Source: Solanum dulcamara
Taxonomy: Eukaryota > Streptophyta > Magnoliopsida > Solanales > Solanaceae
Reading direction: 5' to 3'
DNA: 64,000 nt
Assembly (NCBI RefSeq): GCF_947179165.1
Contig: NC_077245.1
Location: 42,525,286 to 42,589,285 of the forward strand
The translations under genes and the position numbers were made by a program. The notes beneath the pieces were generated by a model. That model did no database searches. It saw nothing but the letters and a program-made list of their open reading frames with translations, and was not told the origin of the DNA. Positions 23,440 to 35,849 of this stretch are shown one piece after another (positions within the stretch are counted from its first letter, which is position 1; every line of letters begins with the position of its first letter).

Positions 23440-24550
23440 ACTACTAAAAGAACTTTTATCCGCTAAAGTAAAAGTTAAGAAGTACCTGAAGGCTCAAATA
23501 AGCCGGCAACCTGTGCATGCATATCCTGCTCGATCTCTTAGTTAGCCTCCTCAAGTGGATGATGTCTCCAATGGACCTTAACAACAGGAATGTCTTGGAT
23601 CACAACTTATTGACATCTCTGGCCAAAATAGCAACCAGATCCTCAATATAACTCATAATATCATACAACTCGACCTTATCATACTAGAGTACATGAGACT
23701 CATTAGGAATGTACTGGCAAAACATTGAAATATGGAAAACTGGATGAATAGTTGAAAAGGCCGGAGGTAAAGCTAACTTATATGCAACATTTCCAACTAT
23801 CCTCACAATCTTAAAAGGGCCAATATATCTGGGAAAACCTTGCCCCGCCTCCCAAATCTCACCACGCCCTTCATGGGTAATACACAGAGTAATACTCTGT
23901 CACCAATGGCAAATATCAACCGTAGATACCTACTATCCACATAGCTCTGGTGTTGACTCAAAACTGTCTTGAGCCTATCTTGAATCACCCTCACATGATC
24001 TAAGGTATCCTGCATCAGGTCTGTACCACGCAACCTAGGCTTTGTAGACTCAAATAAACCAATTGGAGAGCAACAACACATACCATATAAGACCTCAAAT
24101 GGGGCCATCTGAATATTTGAGTTGTATCTATTATTGTAAGTCAACTCTGCCAAAGGCAAAAAAATTGTCCCACTGACCCCTAAAATCCATAACACAAGCC
24201 CATAACATATCCTCGAGAACCTAAATAGTGGGCTCTGACTGGCCATCAATCTGCGAGGTGAAAAGTTGTGCTAAGGTCGACACGATTACCCAACTCCACC
24301 TAAACATTCCTCTAAAAGTTGGATGTGAACTGTGATCCCTGATTTGAAATGATGGAAACAGGCACACCATGGAGACAAACCACCTCCCAAATATAGATGC
24401 GGGCCAACCTTTCAGTACTATAAAAAGTATGAATAGGGAGGAAGTGTGCTGACTTGGTCAATCGATCCATGATAACCCAAATACTATATATACCATGGAA
24501 AGTTCAAGGAAACCTCATAATGAAGTTTATGGTGATACGCTCCCACTTTC
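23440..24550 (-). pseudogene. Decayed chromovirus-type integrase
   Basis: The best block is the minus-strand frame 23803-24249, with LTYNNRYNSNIQMAPFEVLYG, a hallmark of the integrase region of Tekay/Del-type gypsy elements. It is followed by a GLFE block and GDRVLLCVLPMKGVVRFG of the C-terminal domain. To the right, other frames hold pieces of the catalytic core near 24290-24480, including an SD-Q-SQFTS-like segment. Frame changes and stops are frequent. The region ends abruptly at 24550, where an LTR-like sequence begins. The part at 23440-23800 would be the 3' end of pol but is too decayed to read. Confidence 0.7.
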
Positions 24551-25290
24551 TGTAAGACCTCATAAGTTGAAAAGTCAAAACGAAGGAACAAACCTTAGAA
24601 AATGGACTGCATCAGTCTCAATGAATTAACCTACGAGTCATAGGTACTTCTACAGGTTGTATGACTGACTCATATAAGTGAAGTTAAGGTGGAGTATTGA
24701 GCTAAGTAAAGAGAAAAGTCTATAAGATAAAGTTATGAGTCGTAAGACATTTAACGAGTTGTAGAAATGGCTCGTAATAAAATTTTAGAGACTCAGTCCT
24801 CTGTGTTTCTCAAACCCTATAGGACGAGTCCTTTCTACGAATCGTATAAAAGTCTACGACGTGTAGAATTGAGTCATTAGGGAAGTCCTAAGGGTCTTTC
24901 TCAGACCTTGTAAGACGAGTCCTCTGTATGACTCGTACGATAATTCATAGGGCCTGACCAGTAGGATTTTTAAAAGTGGAATTTTAGTCCTTTCCAATGT
25001 TTTATCAATGAAGTAAGGTCGTTTTGGAGACTAAATATACCCTATACTAAGGAATGTGATATATTATTTCAAAGAAAAGTCTTTTACAGGTTCAAACTTT
25101 TGGTTCAAAGGATATAACTTCATTTGGTTGGGTATTTTTAGGCTAAGTGATTCATTTTCAACAATGGCCTATGATCCTATTCTAATAAAGCTATCTAATC
25201 ATTTCAGTGAAGCTAACCAGTCAAGTTCGATCTTATAGATTCATTATTTGAACTAGGTAGTTAAGTTCATACACACAACTAAAATATGTT
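24551..25290 (+). repeat. LTR-like fragment interrupting the integrase
   Basis: It begins TGTAAGACCTCATAAGTTG, a typical LTR start. It is full of short near-palindromes built on ACGAGTCGTA/TACGAGTC (near 24630, 24735, 24765, 24830, 24850 and 24920). It sits directly against the cut end of the integrase. The right end and any polypurine tract or primer site were not found, so the right limit is approximate and it could be a truncated LTR. Confidence 0.45.
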
Positions 25291-25297
25291 ATACTAT

Positions 25298-27470
25298 TTA
25301 ATACAATAATATGGGCTCACTAGAAGAGTCATCATCCATAAAGAGAGAGAGCGTTTTAGGAGGTATGTGACTCATAGTCACAGCTGGAGTCGGGATCTCA
25401 GCAGTCTCTAAGTGAGCAACTCTACTAGCTGACATTCCAACCTTTGCAGCCTCAAATCGTTGTCTCTCTAGATCCTCTGTCACCTGAGATTTCTTTTGGG
25501 AAGTACGCTTAGCTTTTTTTAACTTTTTTTTCTCAGCCCTCATTACCTTTACCCCATCATCAGAGGAGTTATATCTCAGTCACCGCTTCTTTCCCTTGCC
25601 CTTTTTATTGGACTTGGGTATTGAAATGGATCCCCATACCTCATCTAATTTCAAAGGCATTGGGAGGTGCAAATGACAGTTGTAACAAAGCTTCTGTAGA
25701 AATAGCAAGGGCAATAAAGGATGATTTTTCTTATAATTTATCCATGGACTATTATAAGGCTATTTTGCCTGTATGGACTTGGTCTTCTCATCACCTAATC
25801 AACCAATCTGATTAGTAATACGTTCCTTAAGGCCATCTATATAAGCCTACACTAGTGAGATATTCTGTCTAAGCTCAGATTGAAGCTAGGTCTCCTTCTG
25901 TTGTATCTATGTGTGGACCACCCTAGGTAGACACTCAATGACCTAATCTACTAAAGATCGTATCTACCACTGGTACTGTACAAATCTCTGAAGGAGTCCA
26001 TAAGGGATAATAATCATCATTCTAGAATCTACGGGCGTGGAATGGGTACGCCTGGTGTCCCCCTCGGGATGGTCTGCAGCTTCCTCTATCGAAGGGACTG
26101 AAGTATTAACCTCTAAATCTAGATTAGGAAGGGGTAGGCCTGTGATCATAGGGACTGGCAGAATCGATTGACCCATCTTGGTCTTGTACAACATGTTGTC
26201 CAAATCTTTTATCAATGTTATATTTGTGGACTTCTTTATTGTGGTATATTTTTCAATGTACTTGCACATCGGGGTACCTACAGCCTCACGCAACTTCTTA
26301 ATTATGCATGGGAATGGCAGCTAACCTACTCAATAAAATTTATGTCACAAATCTTGGCCACCATGAAATGACCGATGTGTAGTCCAAAACAAGCCATAAT
26401 ATAAAATACTAGTGATGCTTGTGATGGGTGGAGCGTGTTGTCACTTCCTATTGTCGAAGATGAGATGGACATTGTCCCACAAAAAGTTCCCCGAGAATGT
26501 GAGGGATGCGTTAGTTATCAGTTACATTAGGTTAGTGATCTAAGGCATATTTACACCCACAATGGTAATCAACCCGGCAATACACAACATTATATATAAA
26601 GTCGCTCATCTGGGTCGCTCATCTGCTTCTCATTAATAACCATGTGGTGTTGATGCTCGTAGAGACCTGTCCAAATATCGGAGTGGAAAGAGGGATCATA
26701 TTGGATTTTATTTATCATGTTCTTGAAGATATAGCTACCTTTCCATGAACCATTACTTCAGCAGTGGCGACCTCAATGTAATGGCCTTTTCCTTCATTTT
26801 CAAGGTCCCATCGAGAATTGTATTAAGCATCATAGTGGCATAAGTAGAGTAGAACTCCTGAGTGAGACTATTTCCATAATAGCTTGAGACCTTGTCATTC
26901 ACCCAAAATGATGCTTGTAGAATAACTCATTGAGCTCAGGTAATGCGGAGAGGTTGTGGGGAATTACCTGGACTTCTGGCACAATGAATTGTTTATTCAA
27001 ACCCTTAGAGCCTTTGTTTAGGAGTTTTGTGAAGATTTTATATTGACCTGGAATAAGCCACCTATTTATTAGGAATGAAATAAGTTTGATGCGCTCGATT
27101 GTTCACTTTCTCTCTTATTAGCAAACTTCTCAATACTTTTTAATCCATCTTCGTCACTACCAGCTACACTTTCCTCACCCCTGGACTATTGATCTTCTCT
27201 ATTGTCCTCCTCTTTGGATTTTGCCTCTTCCCCGCTTTTCTCACTGTCCGAGCTGGCTGCCTCCTATTCTGACTAGGAGGAAATAGCTTCGACCTTTGTA
27301 GCTGCCTTGGATCTAGTGGTACAGGGTGCATGAGGTGAAATATTGGTCGTGACTTGCACTTTCGACCCACTAGATGAGCTTCTTCTCATCTCATGAACCA
27401 AATTTGTCTCTGATTCTTGCAAGGGAGAGTCGTGGAGTCGGTACTTGGTCTTTGTTCATTTGGGTCCCAT
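25298..27470 (-). pseudogene. Decayed additional ORF of an Athila/Tat-type element (env-like position)
   Basis: A minus-strand reading frame can be followed from an ATG at 27468-27470, with stops and frameshifts. It begins MGPK then stop, followed by a Ser-rich, basic amino end (MRRSSSSGSK), and a Lys/Arg-rich stretch (27164-27370). The middle contains KLLNKGSKGLNKQFIVPEV near 27010 and NMINKIQYDPSFHSDIWTG near 26700. The end is a Lys-rich, coiled-coil-like segment (25298-25543: MRAEKKKLKKAKRTSQKKSQ). The layout resembles long ORFs annotated in plants as 'putative plant transposon protein'. It lies downstream of, and on the same strand as, the Athila-like integrase end at 60653-60849 (the CACTA insertion separates them), which is where such elements carry an extra ORF. 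Function is not known. A decayed host gene is not excluded. Confidence 0.4.
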
Positions 27471-28107
27471 GGTACCAAAAAAATAAACAACCAGTTAGTA
27501 TTCAAACAAGAAGGTGCGATAAATTTAAATAGGTACTTAGACTTCCTCGTATTTTATACAAGCATAACAATGATCTTTACGAAATGACATCGCTCAATCT
27601 TTCATAGGGTGATCGCAAGCTAAAACTAAATTAAATTCTTTTTGAAAATTTTCCAATTTTTCAAAAAAAAAAAGTTTTTCTATACAATGGACCTTCACGG
27701 GTTGTGAAGGGCTTCATGGACCGCGAAGGGTTCCGTAGCGACTTCCAGAACCTTGGTCTTCAGGAAATTCCCTGAAATTTTTCAAAGTGTTGGAACCACG
27801 GACAACATCATGGCCCGTGATGAAGTTCACGATCCATGATGACTTACGTGATCCTATACTTAGAGATAATTGAGAAATTAAGAGAACAAGCCCCCACCGT
27901 GGATTGTGAAGTGCAATATGGTCCATGGTGAGGTCTTCCATTTTTGAACTTCCTCTTATTCCAAATCAATATCCACACACATATTCAATCAATATAAGTA
28001 CATAAACAACACAACTAGGTCACCAATCATTAGTAATGCATTGTATTAACACATTAGAACAAAATAGTAACAAAAAATCTTAACCCAATAATCCTAGAAT
28101 TCAACTC
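27471..28107. other. Non-coding flank left of the CACTA element
   Basis: No gene is supported. 27690-27930 holds repeated near-palindromes of the type CACGG..CCGTG / TCACGATCCATGATGA, similar in style to 4610-4730 and 13751-13810. The rest is A/T-rich. The sequence should be contiguous with 59630 onward in an empty-site allele. Confidence 0.5.
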
Positions 28108-28110
28108 ACA

Positions 28111-28139
28111 CACTACAAGAAATAAGACTTATTGTGGCG
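28111..28139 (+). repeat. CACTA left terminal inverted repeat
   Basis: This 29-base repeat starts CACTACAAGAAAT. It pairs with 59598-59626 with two mismatches (A/G at base 14, C/T at base 28). Confidence 0.95.
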
Positions 28140-28740
28140 CCATAGGTTGCTAAAAATACTCCACAGTCACCGCTAAAGGTATATAGCCGCGACAATTGCT
28201 CCGTTTGTAATAGTTCCATAACTAAAAGTTATTTGTGATGATTAAATAATGTCGCCACAATAAAAAGTCATCTGTGGCGACATAATTCATCATGATATAT
28301 ATATAAATATGCCACAAAAAATAATAATTTACAATATAAATATTTGGAAAGTCGTTCCTAAAATATGATGTTTAATGGCGACATAGTTGCCACAAAAACT
28401 TATACGCTAACTGTGACAACTTTTATGTCGCTACTAAAATATGACCTTTAGTGGCGACGTAGTTGCCACAAAAACTTATTAGCTGAATGTGTCAACTTTT
28501 ATGTCACTCCTAAAATATGACCTATAGTGGCAACATAGTTGCCACAAAAACTTATGAGCTAACTATGAAAACTTTTATGTCCCTGATAAATATTAATATT
28601 AATTAGTAGTGTCCCCTATCGCTGCAAAAAAGTATAAACTATTAGCATCAACTTTTATGTCGCTGCTACACTTAATTAATTAACAGCCACAAAATCTACT
28701 AAATATCAGTGACAACTTTTTTGTCATTGCAAAATGTAAT
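28140..28740. repeat. CACTA left sub-terminal repeats, including three 76-bp units
   Basis: A 76-base unit containing TGGCGACATAGTTGCCACA is repeated with starts at 28376, 28452 and 28528. Each unit also carries ACTTTTATGTCGCTACTAAAA. The word GGCGAC and its complement GTCGCC/GTCGCTAC recur throughout. In this superfamily such repeats are bound by transposon proteins near the ends. Confidence 0.85.
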
Positions 28741-29841
28741 ATTCATCTAGTTACTAAAGAACAATATTTAGTGTTTTAAAATCAAATTCTCTAAAATTAG
28801 TATATATATAGATATTAAAAATATCTAATATATAGTATTTCACAAAATTAGAACAAAATTTTTTTTGAGTACGTACATATTAGCTAGTACTTCAGTTATG
28901 ATTGTATCTATATACATATGATAAGAATTTTTTTTGTGTATGCATATACATATATATGATCGAAAAGCAAAAACTCCCATTGTACGCCTTCAAACAACTT
29001 CTTGATTGGGCCCCATTGCACAAGAACCTTGTTCCTGAAAATAGAAAAAATAATATCAACTTCCTCGAATGACTTCAATGTATCAAACTGTCTTTAATAG
29101 TATTCCTTTTCTCCTATAATCAGTAAAAAAAAGTCAAAAGAGGACTGAGGGTGTTAAAGATAGGACCTTTTCATACAGCTTCTATTGAGTCCTAATTTTA
29201 TATCAAACAGCACTTAGTCTACAGAAAAGGAAAATTACCACTTTTTTCCTTGCTAAGAACATGTTTTTCGGGATGTTACTCTTCATATCCCAACCGAAAA
29301 TCTTAACTTTTCCTTATACTTCACAACATAAAGTAGCAGCAGCTAAAGCAACAATTTTTTGTAAATAACAACTAAAAGAAGCAGGATTTTGACTCCAAAA
29401 ATGGAAACACAGAAACTAAAAAGTTTACAAAACCAAAACCTACATATGACACAGAGACATTCTTCTGGTACATATACTATAGGCTCGATTGGTTCGCCAT
29501 ATAAGGAAAACAATCCTGACATAAAAAATACACAACTATAATACATAACTTATATGAGAATCTTCCAGTTACTTTATGCAGTATATAACATGTATTAACA
29601 ATAGCAAGATAAAACTAATTCTTGATTTTACATTCTCAAACAACAATCCCTATAGATTTATACACCATACAATAATTACCACATAGCAATCTCTATGTCA
29701 CACCTAAACATTCTACATATGACACAGTTGTAGCTACAAGCATTATGAATTAATTTCATGTCAACCTAATCAAAATAAAATACAGAAAACTTATCAAAAC
29801 AAGATGTAGACAGATATAGAGTGGTCTCTGTTAAGTAATAT
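28741..29841. other. CACTA 3' untranslated and sub-terminal sequence
   Basis: This is A/T-rich sequence between the sub-terminal repeats and the transposase stop codon at 29842-29844. I see no gene. Short open frames (for example 29343-29546) show no recognisable feature. Confidence 0.6.
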
Positions 29842-30394
29842 TCAAAAGGATGTATCACTGTCCTCTCCATCATTATCATCAATTAACTCTTCTTCGCTTT
29901 CTTCATTTTCGGATACATCTATATTATTGTCATTAATAAAATCATCCTCCTGATTTTCTTCATCATTGGTATATAAAACGGTTTGTGGTTCAATATCATC
30001 CCTATGTAAAGACACCTCAATATCAATTTCTTGGTCATTGGTATGCAAGATATTACATCCCACTTCCTCTTTTTGATAAACTTCTTCAACTTCAGGCATA
30101 TTGAAAAGGTCACGAGGATTTTCTTTACAACAATGATCCAATCTTTATCAATTGTGTCATTCAAGTAAAAAACTTGTTCAAATTGAGATTCCAGCACAAA
30201 TTGCTCATTTGTATTCAAAGTACAATGAGTATTCACACTTGTAAACCCATAACTGTCAATCTTATATCCTCTTACTAGGCGAGCCACATCCCACCAGTGA
30301 CACTTGAATAGATAAACTTTTCTGTTTCCCACATAACGCAACTCATAAATGTCCTCCAATACACCATAATACTCCTTATTAGAGTCTGCATCAT
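29842..30394 (-). pseudogene. CACTA TNP2-type transposase, C-terminal part
   Basis: The minus-strand frame carries EYYGVLEDIYELRY, VYLFKCHWWDVARLVRGYKI, DSYGFTSVN and FVLESQFEQVFYLND. This is the order of the DUF4216 domain found near the C-terminus of plant CACTA transposases. A one-base loss in an A run (30119-30126) shifts the frame just before NPRDLFNMPEV. The remaining frame ends in an Asp/Glu-rich tail (29842-29960), usual for the family. The reading frame enters LARD-B at 30394. The first half of the gene resumes at 53962 with a compatible codon phase. The longer open frame reaching 30704 reads into LTR sequence and is not a protein. Confidence 0.85.
30390..30394. other. Target-site duplication of LARD-B, left copy (ATCAT)
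   Basis: ATCAT in the transposase gene is repeated at 53957-53961 on the far side of LARD-B. With one copy removed, the transposase codons would meet in frame. Confidence 0.75.
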
Positions 30395-32650
30395 TATCAT
30401 GGCTAAGGCAACAGACAACATAAGGCAACACAACGTATAAGCCGACGCGGCTATCGTAACATGTAGGGTCGTTCAATAATGAAGATACGCGCGAGTCGAT
30501 AAGGCTTCCACGACAAAGGGAACGGCCCAAAACATAAGACATATAGGCACAACTGTACACTCGTACATATACAACCCACATACATATCCACAGACCTCTA
30601 AGAGTAAGAACAATAATATAAGGTAGGAAAGGGCCCCCGCCGTATCCGTGAACAAATAAATATATACATCGAGGGTTAGTACCAAAATCTAGGCCCCAGC
30701 ACAATGGAGCGCCTCTGAACTACTGAGTGGGACTTCTACACTGGCGGATCTCCAAAGTATGTATCTGTACCTATGAGGGTCAGTACGATATGTGTACTGA
30801 TCATGTAAGGTATAAAACACCTCAAGGAGCGGATAATTGAAATAGGGATGCAGGGAACAAGTATAACAATTAATAAATCACTGTACCTGCATCTTGTAAA
30901 ACGACGTTATGTATCTTAATGTCAAATTCCATACCCGACCCATTGTGGGACTCGGTGTTACAAATGTATCATTATGTCATCATATGCATATATATACCGT
31001 ACGCGGACCTTTATGGGACCTGATCAATAATCATGTCATCTTACAATTGTATACATTTATCATACCCAGCCCGTTAGGGGACTCGATATACCTGGCCCTT
31101 TTTGGAACTCGGTCATACCCGGCCCTTTATGGGATTCAGTCATACCTGAACCTTTATGGGACTCGGTCATACCTGGCCTTTTATAGAATTCGTTCATATC
31201 CGCCCTTTTATGGGACTCGATTAATACTTATATCGTCTTATATCATACTCGGCCCATTGTGGGACTCTATCGTACCCGACCCTTTATGGGACTCGGTGAA
31301 TACTTGTATCATCTTATATCGTATACCGTTTCACTTACATTAAGCCATTTCAAGAGAAGGAAGGGATAGGCTTCACGTGTACTACTTTTTGTCATGTCGA
31401 AGACTTACAAGGCCATAAATCAACTATAACAAGAGTTTGAACATCGAGAAGTGAATAAGATTTACGAACCATACTAGGGGTTCCATGGATGGAATTGTTC
31501 CTACATTACATATACAATCCACTTAAGACAAGGACATGCCAAAATAAAGAAAGAACGGCTTTACATACTTATGCCAATAACATAAGAAGAGAAAGAAGGT
31601 AGCTTCACATACTTATGCCAAAGACATGCCAAGAGAAGAAAGGGCTTCACATACCTCTTATAGATTACTCTTTACCACGTTCGCCTTTTCATCTTTTGAA
31701 CCTATTTAACATGAAAGAAATAATAAGGTTAATAAAATTTCACTTTCAAATTTCCATCTCTACAGCCAAGTATCTAGAGGAATCGTTTTCTTATCCATTT
31801 CCCTCGACTAGTTTATTACTAATTCCAAAGTTACCGAATCGAGAAGCATATCCCCTATAACTTTCCCTATCCAACTGCTAATCTTAGCAGCCATATTACC
31901 AAAAACAACCAGCATCCATATATACAATCACATCACTTCAACATTAATCAATACAACTCCAAACAACTAGCTCAAAACTACGATACCAAAATAGAGTTTT
32001 TAACCTTTACTTCGTAAAACCTTTAACAATACAAAACAGAGGGTCATGTGGCTGCAACAAAAAGTACCCACACCCCTTTTGGAAAACTTTGAATCCCTGC
32101 AACACGCCATCCAACCAGCTGCAACCGCAGCACCACAATCACAATGCACTACTAGACTTCAGTTTAACTATAACGACTTCAATTTAGTTTGTTTCTAACA
32201 TCATGCATCCTTATACAAGTTTTCCACTTACAGCCTAATTTAATAAATGTAATATACTTCATAACAACATCATAAACTCCAATTTTAAAGGGAAAACCTT
32301 ACCATGCCCGAAATATGCCAAAACTCGCCTCGGAAGTTCTTACAGCGCGGCTAAAACATCGTGGCTGTTTGTTAACCTTTTGGTGCTGATACAATCCATA
32401 AATTTACATTAATAACACCTTCATACCATCATTTTATAACATAGATAATTAATTCACGAAAAGAAATCAGAAAACTTACCTTTTTCTCCCCTTGGCCGCC
32501 ACTATTTTCTCTCTAGCTTTAGGGTTTCTTCTCTTCTTTCTTTCTCTAGATTCTTCTTGACTTTTTTGGAGATAAGGATGAATATTTTATAAAATTGAGT
32601 CATCCAACATATATATATATGCCACCTTAGGAGGTGACACATGTAAACCC
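30395..32650 (-). repeat. LARD-B 3' LTR, truncated at both ends
   Basis: It aligns with the 5' LTR from about 41345 onward (CATAAGGCA..CACAACGTATAAG). About 95 bases are therefore missing at the outer end, although ATCAT is still adjacent. It holds the tandem TATGGGACTCGGT array (30930-31310) and the TATA-like run near 32609. It ends near 32650 in the promoter region, where sequence similar to the LARD-A interior begins. The LTR start and the polypurine tract are lost. Confidence 0.7.
30930..31310 (-). repeat. Tandem CCCTTTATGGGACTCGGT array (LARD-B 3' LTR)
   Basis: About ten units of roughly 27 bases share the core TACCCGGCCCTTTATGGGAC. Some units are separated by longer CATCTTATATCATAC spacers. 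The matching array in the 5' LTR is at 41890-42290. Confidence 0.85.
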
Positions 32651-33436
32651 CTAAGTGGGGTGCTTAGAATTCTCGATAACTAGTACCCAATCTAGTCCAA
32701 GTACTGGTACTCGAGTCATATAATTAATGTAGTAGTTTATCCATAGCCACATTCCTTTCTTCCCCAGCAGCGATTACCTATCACTCATGATCATTCAACT
32801 TCTCCATTCGGAAGTACTTGTACCACTGTGACGCATGTTTCTAGCTTTGCTATAACACTATCTTCATCCCAGTGGATACCACTTGTTCCTCTTAATGGAC
32901 TCACAACACATCAATGGTTTTGCAGAGCTACCCCCCTCATCCTTGAGGGGTCGTTATATTTTCCACAGTGGAATAACATATCCACAATACTTCCTTATAT
33001 CTCATAAGATTCTATCCTTATCGGCTACCTGAGATTAACTTCCAATTCTTCTCGGTCTCATGTCAATTCCACTTTAATACTGGTCTTATCTTCTCGCCTT
33101 TTCATACTACACCTTTAGTTCATAGCTAGCCATTCCCTTTTTTGCCCGACATTCGTACTTAATTGATCACATCTATCTTAAGTGCTCCCTGTAGTAGTTT
33201 TTCTATTCTTCCAGTCCATGGCCATTTTTGTGCCCAAGGAGTTTCACGTTACCCCTATATCCTTGGGAAAATCATTTTTCTTATCACCGACACTTCTGAT
33301 CCTTCTAGTATATTATCTAATATATGAATCACATGACTCTGGACAACCCATAAGTTCATGTATTCCATCCATAGGTTACTTTAGTCACTTAAGAACCAAT
33401 AAAAGGTTACATAAAACATTCTCTGACCACTACTAG
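32651..33436 (-). other. LARD-B internal sequence, 3' part, non-coding
   Basis: Read on the minus strand it resembles LARD-A around 9130-9600, for example the ACTCGAGTACC/GGTACTCGAGT words near 32710. It is A/T-rich with no supported ORF. Element C interrupts it at 33437. Confidence 0.5.
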
Positions 33437-35150
33437 TGTCACGACCCAACCCCGTGGGCTGTGACTAGGTGCCCAAGATGGAAACTTGCATAAACTCCTA
33501 GTAACTATAAGTAAACCTATCGTATATTCACACATTGTCCCAACCTGTTTCCTTTGTAGGTCGTAATGTGTCGATAGGCAACCTAATATATATGCCAATG
33601 AGGCTATCGTAGCCTGTGGGGTTGTCCCATTATAAACACATAAACAAGCCGACAATATTGCCACGACAAGGGAATGTCCCAAAACATAAGTCACACAGAC
33701 ACAACTGAACACACGTATATACACAACCCAAACACATATCTACAGATCACTAGGAGTATTAGTGATAACATATGATCGGACAGGTCCCCCCACCATACCC
33801 TTGCATGAATAAATATATACATAGAAGGTTTGGTACCAAAAACTCAGCTCTTAAGCTGGCGGATCCCCAAATTGTGCGTCTATACTTGCGGGCATGAAAT
33901 GAAGCCCCTAAAAGAAAGGGGGTCAGTATGATACATGTACTGAGTATATAAAGCATAACACAGTATAAGTGAAATTACAGCAAAATTAGGGATGCAGGAA
34001 ACAAGTATAACATTTAATAAATCACTGCACCAGGAACTTATAAAATGAAGGCATGTATCCTCCCATACCATACCCGGCCCACTGTGGGATTCGGTGTTAC
34101 AAATGTTTTATTAGGTCATCTTATACATATATGTGTCGTACCCAGCCCTCTAGTGAGGGACTCGATAAACAATCATACTATACTAATAATCATTTCATCA
34201 TATATCATACCCGGTCCTTTATGGGACTAGATCGTACCCATCCCTTTATGGGACTCAGTGAGTGCTCATATCATCATATATCGAACTTGGCCCTTTATGG
34301 GACTCGGTCATACCCTTCCTTCATGGGACTCGATGAATAATCATATCATCATATATCATACCCGGCCCTTTATGGGACTCGTTCATACCTGACCCTTCAT
34401 GGGACTCAGTGGAAGATGTATTAACAGCATGCACGAGTAGAGTAGTTAGTCACCAAATGCAATTAGCTCATCATATAAGACTGGGTATAACAATTGTCAT
34501 GAACTGTCATTTGAGGATCAAAATGATCATCATCTCAAGTATCCTCTGAATGCCATTAAGGGCCATATAAAATAGAGTCTCAAGAATCAAACTTGCATCA
34601 AGATAATGCTACACAACTTATGCAATCAGAGACAATTATCATCACAAATTCTTTAGAAATAGGAGCTTATGTGCCCAGTCACTACTCAATATATAGAAGG
34701 CTCGAGGGTAGTAGTGCAACTACTTTAGGACTTCTAGCATTCAGAAGTGAACACGAGTCATGAGTTATGTCCGAAACTTGTGAATGGAACTATGTCCAAA
34801 CTCATATCATACATCAATTCACTTACATTTAAAACATTCTAAAAGAAAGGAGAAATAGGCTTTATGTATACTACCCTTCATCACATAGAAGCCTTAAAAG
34901 GCAATAACTCGACTATTATAGGAGTTCTAATACCAAGAAGTGGGTAAGAATTACGAGTCATTCCTAAAGTTTTATGAATGGGATTATACCCATATTTCAT
35001 ATACAAAACACTTATGACTAAGACATGCCAAAAAAAAGGATAGCCTCACATACTCATCACTTTCTAACGTATGGAAGGCTTGAGAAGCCCTAGTTCAATT
35101 AGTGTAATAGTGCTTTCATCAAGAAGTAAGTAAGGACTATAGGCCTCTTA
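33437..35150 (-). repeat. Element C 3' LTR, truncated on its 5' side
   Basis: It starts TGTCACGACCCAACCCCGTG. It aligns with 37435 onward: ATAAACTC, the array of TATGGGACTC units at 34070-34410, and then CTACCCTTCATCACATAGAAGCC. Similarity to the other LTR stops at about 35150 without promoter, LTR start or polypurine tract, so a deletion joined LTR to interior. Confidence 0.75.
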
Positions 35151-35849
35151 TCCATTCTCTTGTGCTACTTCTATGTCAAAAATATCAATAGCCAATAACC
35201 CTCTTGCCAATATTTTGACCTTTAACTAAGTATAGCCTTGCTATCCTTCACAATATCCTTAATATCTCACGAGTTGTTTTATTCATATTTCATATCCATC
35301 ACCATTCTCTTCCCCCTATACTCTTGTCTCAATCACACCATTACTCCTTTAGCTATAACTCATCACCATTTCTCCCTAATTAACGATGCAGTTGGTGCCT
35401 CTATATATTCATCTATCAAGATCTACTAGTCTTCTCTAAAGCATCTCTTCGTATCACAAGTCTTTTCTAAGTTCCTTTCTACCACACAAGTATTGATCTC
35501 CTAGTTCCTATTATCATCAAGTCAGCAATTAACTCATTCTTCGAGGTCATCCATACTTATAATTTAGTCAAATCTTATCATTACGATGGACACGATCTTT
35601 TAAGACACACTACAACCCTATCTCCAATTCTCTTTTCATTTTTAGGAAAATTTTGGCAAAGTTTCCTCTATATTTCTTACCATCTAAAAAAAACCTACAT
35701 GTAGGAAATACCAATAGTGCCTCACAGGGTCGACATGTACATATATATATATATATTACAGCTATACAAGGCTCCTAATATCAATACATATATATTCCAG
35801 AAGAAAATTGATGATATACCTGTAACCACATGTGGTGACGCCTCCTGAT
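35151..35849 (-). other. Element C internal sequence downstream of gag
   Basis: This is non-coding. Minus-strand words such as CCTGTGAGGCA, GTAAGAAATATAGAGGAAA and a TATATATATA run match the LARD-A interior at 8800-8920. No protease or RT motif is seen. Confidence 0.55.

Noticed and set aside
29919..30704. 261-residue minus-strand open frame
   Set aside because: Only the part below 30395 is transposase. The first 100 residues are LTR sequence read across the insertion boundary, and the C-terminal end is out of frame after a one-base loss.
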